A DNA stretch of 18,215 bases from CAMDMI01 sp044379485 (GTDB lineage: Bacteria; Bacteroidota; Bacteroidia; Cytophagales; Flexibacteraceae). The stretch lies in the NCBI GenBank assembly GCA_044379485.1, contig JBIPOE010000079.1:1-18215 (forward strand), given 5' to 3'. Position numbers and translations under genes: made by a program. Below the pieces are notes generated by a model. That model saw only the letters and a program-made list of their open reading frames with translations, was not told where the DNA came from and did not search any database. Shown piece by piece: positions 14,689 through 18,215 of this stretch (position 1 is the first letter of the stretch; each line of letters begins with the position of its first letter).

Positions 14689-16584
14689 ATGAGATTTCCT
14701 CCCACAAAACTCCTTATTTATTTAAACTCCCATTTCCGATCTTTTGCTTTTTGGTTGGTTTTATTTTCGCACTTTACCGTTATATCAGGATTTTCACAAA
14801 CTGGGAGGCTGGACAATCCAGTAACAACTGATTGGATAAAAAAGAATCTGTCAAAGAAGGAACTGCACCTAATTTTGAATCCTCAGATCCTGGGTTTACT
14901 TGAAAAAAAGATCCAATCTGACTCACTTTGCAGACTCCAGTTTGAAGTCCTTCGCCAATTGGGGGACTCCTTTCTTATTGCACCACCTTTAACACGGACA
15001 TTGGAGGGAATCCGGTTGTTGGGCGTTTCCCGAAATGCATTGAATCGACTAACTACGCTATCTCTTCTCTACAAAATCACTAATCAGAAACAATATTTGA
15101 GACGGGTGGAAAGCGATCTGATTTCATTATCCGCATATTCTGATTGGAATCCTTCTCATTTTCTGGATGTTGCAGAAATGGCCCTGGGCGTTTCATTGGC
15201 CCTGAATTGGTGTGGCAATGATCTTTCAATAGAAAGCAGAAAAAATTCGAAACAGGCTCTTCGGAAACATATCCTTTTCAGTTTTGAAGAAAATCCCGGA
15301 TTTAACTGGTGGATATCAGCAGAAAATAATTGGAATCAGGTTTGTCATGGAGGCATGATTGCTGCAGCCCTGGTACTTGCAAATGATGAATCTGATTTAT
15401 CCGCAAAAGTAATCTCCAGGGCCCTCGACAATATTCCAAAAGCCATGCAGGCATATTTTCCCGATGGAGCGTACATCGAGGGTCCATCTTACTGGACCTA
15501 TGGGACAAGTTATACCCTTGTGACGATTTCACTTTTGGAATCTGTATTCAATACAGATTTTGGCATTGCCAAATTTTCCGGATTTATGGAAAGCGCAGGT
15601 TATCGATTGGCAATGAGCGCCCCGTCGGGTAAAAGTTTCAACTACTTTGATGCTGGAGAAGAAGGCCTTTCTGCCTCTGATCTTGGTGCCCTTTCCTGGT
15701 TTGCCCTTTCTACCGGAGACAGGATGTATATGCCTTTTGATGCCTGGAAAGTTGCTTTAACGGCTAAGCAAAAAAGTCGGATGGCTGCCATTTCTTTGAT
15801 TTGGTCGGCTGGTTTCAAAGAAAAAAAGCATTCTGTTTTTCCACAGGCCTGGAAGGGGCAAGGCCCCAATCCCCTGGTTGTATTTCAATCACCAGGAAAA
15901 AAACTTTACCTGGCGGCCAAGGGTGGAGCGGCCTCGCTGAATCATTCCAACATGGATGCTGGTTCCTTTATTTTTGAATCTCAGGGTGTGCGATGGGCCA
16001 TAGATCCTGGAAACCAGGATTACAACCCCCTTGAGCGGGTTATGGGTGGCAAACTTTGGGAGCGGATGCAAAATTCCGCTCGATGGACTCTGTTAACCAA
16101 AAACAATTTCTACCATAATACATTGACAGTCAATGATTCTTTGCACAAGGTAAATGGCCATGCGCCCCTGGTTTCCTTTGATTCGGTTGGAAAATCGGCC
16201 ACTTTTCAGTTGGATTCCTTGTTTGGATCCGGGAGGGTGTCTGCCAAAAGAGTCATTTCTTTGCTAAAAAACAGTGGAATGGAAGTAACAGACAGTCTGG
16301 TCTTTGGTGTTGGAATGCGAACCATTTCCTGGACCCTGATGACAACCGCTGAGGTTCAGTTGGTTTCAGGTGGTGCTGTTTTAAAACAAGATGGAAAATC
16401 GGTACAGCTCCAGATTCTCGAACCCTCCCAGGTTCAATTGTCTGTGATACCCTGTTCCCCTCCGCCTTTGCCTTACGATAAAAATATTTCCCTGTTAAAG
16501 AAACTGGAAATCAGGATCCCTGCCTGGATTTTTGATAGGGGAAAGGGTATAATCCGCGTACAAATCCTTGATGCAAATCCATAG
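14689..16584 (+). CDS. Heparinase II/III-family polysaccharide lyase
   Basis: The 631-residue protein has an N-terminal membrane/signal segment (hydrophobic core at about 17-34, after an unusually long 16-residue start). A helical toroid domain covers about 60-380 and a beta-sandwich domain about 390-631. Family hallmarks are NNWNQVC at 213-219 followed by HGG, YFPDGAYIEGPSYWTYG at about 256-272, HSNMDAGSF at 419-427 and FYHNTLTVND at 474-483. Members cleave uronate-containing polysaccharides by beta-elimination in the periplasm. Its place in the rhamnose operon, with a rhamnosidase nearby, points to a glycan containing both rhamnose and uronic acid, such as ulvan or rhamnogalacturonan; the substrate is not shown by the sequence. 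It is bracketed by two rhaT 3' ends, suggesting it arrived, or was retained, through recombination. Confidence 0.83.
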   Translation: MRFPPTKLLIYLNSHFRSFAFWLVLFSHFTVISGFSQTGRLDNPVTTDWIKKNLSKKELHLILNPQILGLLEKKIQSDSLCRLQFEVLRQLGDSFLIAPPLTRTLEGIRLLGVSRNALNRLTTLSLLYKITNQKQYLRRVESDLISLSAYSDWNPSHFLDVAEMALGVSLALNWCGNDLSIESRKNSKQALRKHILFSFEENPGFNWWISAENNWNQVCHGGMIAAALVLANDESDLSAKVISRALDNIPKAMQAYFPDGAYIEGPSYWTYGTSYTLVTISLLESVFNTDFGIAKFSGFMESAGYRLAMSAPSGKSFNYFDAGEEGLSASDLGALSWFALSTGDRMYMPFDAWKVALTAKQKSRMAAISLIWSAGFKEKKHSVFPQAWKGQGPNPLVVFQSPGKKLYLAAKGGAASLNHSNMDAGSFIFESQGVRWAIDPGNQDYNPLERVMGGKLWERMQNSARWTLLTKNNFYHNTLTVNDSLHKVNGHAPLVSFDSVGKSATFQLDSLFGSGRVSAKRVISLLKNSGMEVTDSLVFGVGMRTISWTLMTTAEVQLVSGGAVLKQDGKSVQLQILEPSQVQLSVIPCSPPPLPYDKNISLLKKLEIRIPAWIFDRGKGIIRVQILDANP

Positions 16585-16647
16585 TATTTTTGAGGAAACT
16601 ATCTGGATTTGAGCAATTGGGGGAATGAAGTTCGACCTTTTGTGCCC

Positions 16648-16768
16648 CGTATTTAAGAATAGGAGAGGCTCAACAATAGCCACTCTCGCCTGCCTTTCGG
16701 CCGGTATTTTTCTGGTGGTCTTTTCTACGGTATTTGTTGGGGTGGGTAATTATTTGAATTCGTTGTGA
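16648..16768 (+). pseudogene. Duplicate 3' end of rhaT
   Basis: This stretch aligns with the last about 117 bases of rhaT (about 14557-14673). Over the final 89 bases it differs at 15 positions, about 83% identity. The encoded tail, LSAGIFLVVFSTVFVGVGNYLNSL followed by a TGA stop, differs from rhaT by one residue over this part, so most changes are silent. A one-base gap occurs near the left edge, and the preceding DNA (16585-16647) shows no rhaT similarity. It is a leftover of a second rhaT allele, not a recent copy. The rest of 16585-16992 has no gene. Confidence 0.8.
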
Positions 16769-16945
16769 GGAAGCAAGAAATTAGTAAGAATTATATTTTG
16801 AAACAGGCATAAGATACTTTGAGATTTTACAATGCATCAAATTTCATGTGATTTCAAATCCACCTAAATTCTGGTTTTAGATTTGTATAACCATTTACTA
16901 CAATCAAACCTTGAATTTTACCATTCAACAAAAAATCCCAAAAAT

Positions 16946-16966
16946 ATACATAGATATTTGATGTAT
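16946..16966. promoter_or_regulatory. Inverted repeat ATACAT-N9-ATGTAT before the PadR gene
   Basis: The two six-base arms flank the -33 TTG of the promoter ahead of the PadR-type gene. PadR regulators commonly bind dyads built from ACAT/ATGT and repress their own genes. The site fits that picture but is short and AT-rich. Confidence 0.45.
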
Positions 16967-16988
16967 TAGAATTCTATGCTTACGTTTG
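16958..16988 (+). promoter_or_regulatory. Promoter of the PadR-type operon
   Basis: TTG at 16958-16960, a 20-base spacer and TACGTTTG at 16981-16988 fit the TTG/TAnnTTTG promoter form. Transcription would start at or a base or two from the ATG at 16993, so the mRNA may be leaderless. Confidence 0.5.
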
Positions 16989-16992
16989 TCTT

Positions 16993-17334
16993 ATGAAACA
17001 ATCGGAGTTAATTAAAGGCACGTTATCTACCCTGTTACTGAAGCTCCTTGAAGAAAAAGGGCGGATGTACGGCTATGAAATTGCGCAGAATCTAAAAGAA
17101 ATTTCTGAGGGTAAGGTGATGGTAAAAGAAGGGTCTCTTTATCCTGCCTTGCACAAACTGGAGGCTGACGGATTTCTGACTGTAGAAGAAGAGTTTATTG
17201 GAAAACGTATCCGGCGGTATTACAGCCTGACCCAAAATGGAAAAACCCAAAGCGAGACTGCACTAAAAGAACTCCGCGGTTTCTTGGAAATGATGCAAAA
17301 TCTGGTTTCACTTAAACCTCACTTTCAGTCATGA
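16993..17334 (+). CDS. PadR-family transcriptional regulator
   Basis: The 113-residue protein has the PadR winged helix: KGTLSTLLLKLLEEKGRMYGYEIAQ at the start (residues 8-32, in two helices), the signature EGSLYPALHKLEADGFL at 46-62 and the wing IRRYYSLTQNGK at 73-84. It has only a short C-terminal helix, as in the small PadR subfamily. It would act as a dimeric repressor. The stop overlaps the start of the next gene (ATGA), a coupling typical of PadR genes paired with a membrane-protein gene that they control. The effector is unknown. An inverted repeat over its promoter suggests autoregulation. Confidence 0.9.
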   Translation: MKQSELIKGTLSTLLLKLLEEKGRMYGYEIAQNLKEISEGKVMVKEGSLYPALHKLEADGFLTVEEEFIGKRIRRYYSLTQNGKTQSETALKELRGFLEMMQNLVSLKPHFQS

Positions 17335-17972
17335 GTATTGCCTTAACCGATGTGCAGTTTGAATACTTAGAACAGCAACTTATTAAGTCCGGTCTGCATC
17401 GAAAAGCATTGTATCACGATTTGCTCGATCATTATTATTGCCTCACTACCATGTATATGGACAAAGGGCAGGAATTTGAATCTGCAGCAAAGATTGCTTA
17501 TAATGAACTGGCACCAGATGGCTTCCCGGCCATAGAACAAGAACTTCAATTTTTTCTCAATTTTAATATCCACCTTCGTATGAATCGAATTCTGTATTCT
17601 GGCGCCTTTTTGGCTGCCTCTGGTCAAACCATTTATATCTTGTTTAAAACCTTGCGTTGGCCTGGTGCAAACCTGTCGTTAATGCTTGCCTGTGCTGCAC
17701 TATTTTTTATGGTGTTGCCAGTTTGGATCATCCAGCTCAGGAACACTTATTCAAAAATGAATGCTGGGAAAAGGGTAAGAATTATTTCTGGTTTGCTGGC
17801 CATTTCCTTTTTTGGATTGGGTTCAGTTTTTAAAATTCAGCATTATATTGGTGCCAATGCACTACTCTTATTGGGAACCGTAATTTTCGCCATTTTATTC
17901 TTTCCACTATTTTTTTGGGAGCAATATCAAAATGCGGTAAAACAATCGTCTGGCATCCCACAATCAGCCTGA
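17331..17972 (+). CDS. Four-helix membrane protein coupled to the PadR gene
   Basis: The 213-residue protein has a soluble N-terminal part of about 80 residues (helical, with LLDHYYCLTTMY and a repeated-helix look similar to HAAS-type domains found next to PadR genes). Four membrane helices follow at about 86-106, 114-134, 150-168 and 174-196. Two equivalent positions share a motif: FKTLRWPGANLSLML at 105-119 and FKIQHYIGANALLLL at 167-181. These look like an internal duplication and resemble the FK-x-x-H/R-W-P-GA motif seen in GldL-like Bacteroidota membrane proteins. The function is unknown. The gene overlaps the PadR gene by four bases and is almost certainly coexpressed with it. Confidence 0.75.
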   Translation: MSIALTDVQFEYLEQQLIKSGLHRKALYHDLLDHYYCLTTMYMDKGQEFESAAKIAYNELAPDGFPAIEQELQFFLNFNIHLRMNRILYSGAFLAASGQTIYILFKTLRWPGANLSLMLACAALFFMVLPVWIIQLRNTYSKMNAGKRVRIISGLLAISFFGLGSVFKIQHYIGANALLLLGTVIFAILFFPLFFWEQYQNAVKQSSGIPQSA

Positions 17973-18098
17973 TATATTTGGCTTTCAATGAATTAAAATA
18001 AGGGTTCTACAGGAAATTTAGTGTTGGAAATAAGTTCAGTTTACCATGGTGGAATAAAATGGCTATTCTGAAATTCAGACCTCCCAACCTCACGTAAA

Positions 18099-18215
18099 CT
18101 AGGAAGTGCTATTTTTCTGAAAAACGAGTTTTAGGGGGGTACCCGGGAACAGAGTCTGGGTATTGTTGATTAGATCCAGAGAGTTTGCCAAAGCCTGATT
18201 TGCTCTTGGGTTAGG
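18099..18215 (-). CDS. Probable C-terminus of a gene entering from the right edge
   Basis: On the minus strand a frame is open from the window edge for 38 codons to a TAG at 18099. Its middle reads INNTQTLFPGTPLKLVF, which has a protein-like composition and moderate GC. I do not recognise the family. Without the upstream part I cannot exclude a chance open frame or a decayed gene end. Positions 17973-18098 show nothing else. Confidence 0.35.
   Translation of the reverse strand, partial: PNPRANQALANSLDLINNTQTLFPGTPLKLVFQKNSTS

Noticed and set aside
14689..16768. rhaT end duplication as a transposon end repeat
   Set aside because: The repeat is coding rhaT sequence at about 83% identity, with no transposase or terminal inverted repeats around it.
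1..18215. CRISPR arrays, tRNA or rRNA genes, phage defence modules
   Set aside because: No regularly spaced repeats, cloverleaf-like sequences, rRNA motifs or defence-gene motifs were seen on reading both strands.

Overview
The window looks like a chromosomal stretch of a Bacteroidota bacterium, probably of the Cytophagales/Cyclobacteriaceae type. The clues are moderate GC, few Shine-Dalgarno sequences, several matches to the Bacteroidota promoter form TTG-N17-23-TAnnTTTG, a relic that looks like the C-terminus of a PorP/SprF protein, and rhamnose genes of the RhaI and fused aldolase-dehydrogenase type. I have no taxonomic marker gene, so this assignment is an inference.

Positions 1 to about 5,560 are AT-rich and eroded. 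They hold a small hypothetical gene, a small outer-membrane barrel protein, a complete IS982-type insertion sequence, a beheaded secreted-protein fragment directly at the IS edge, a 36-residue PorP/SprF-like relic, an Omp85/D15-family surface protein broken by two frameshifts, and one intact membrane-bound metal-dependent hydrolase (DUF457/YdjM family). After it come a terminator and scraps of decayed genes.

Positions 5,562 to 16,584 are an L-rhamnose locus built around a divergent promoter region at about 12,770-12,852. To the left (minus strand) run the fused rhamnulose-1-phosphate aldolase/lactaldehyde dehydrogenase, a periplasmic GH78-like alpha-L-rhamnosidase, a regulator-like gene joining a winged helix to a ComF-like phosphoribosyltransferase domain, and L-rhamnose isomerase. 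To the right (plus strand) run a DeoR-type regulator, the RhaT rhamnose-proton symporter and a heparinase II/III-type lyase. Together they would release rhamnose from a rhamnose- and uronate-containing glycan, import it, isomerise it and cleave the phosphorylated ketose. No rhamnulokinase is present in the window.

The two most notable features are regulatory and architectural. First, the helix-phosphoribosyltransferase gene is bracketed by two copies of the same 27-base palindrome. One covers its own -7 promoter element and the other lies just upstream of rhaI, which suggests an autoregulated, uncharacterised regulator of rhamnose isomerase. Second, the lyase gene lies between the intact rhaT 3' end and a second, about 83% identical rhaT 3' end, a scar of recombination or of a lost second rhaT.

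Positions 16,993 to 17,972 carry a PadR-type regulator translationally coupled to a four-helix membrane protein. A probable gene end enters from the right edge on the minus strand.
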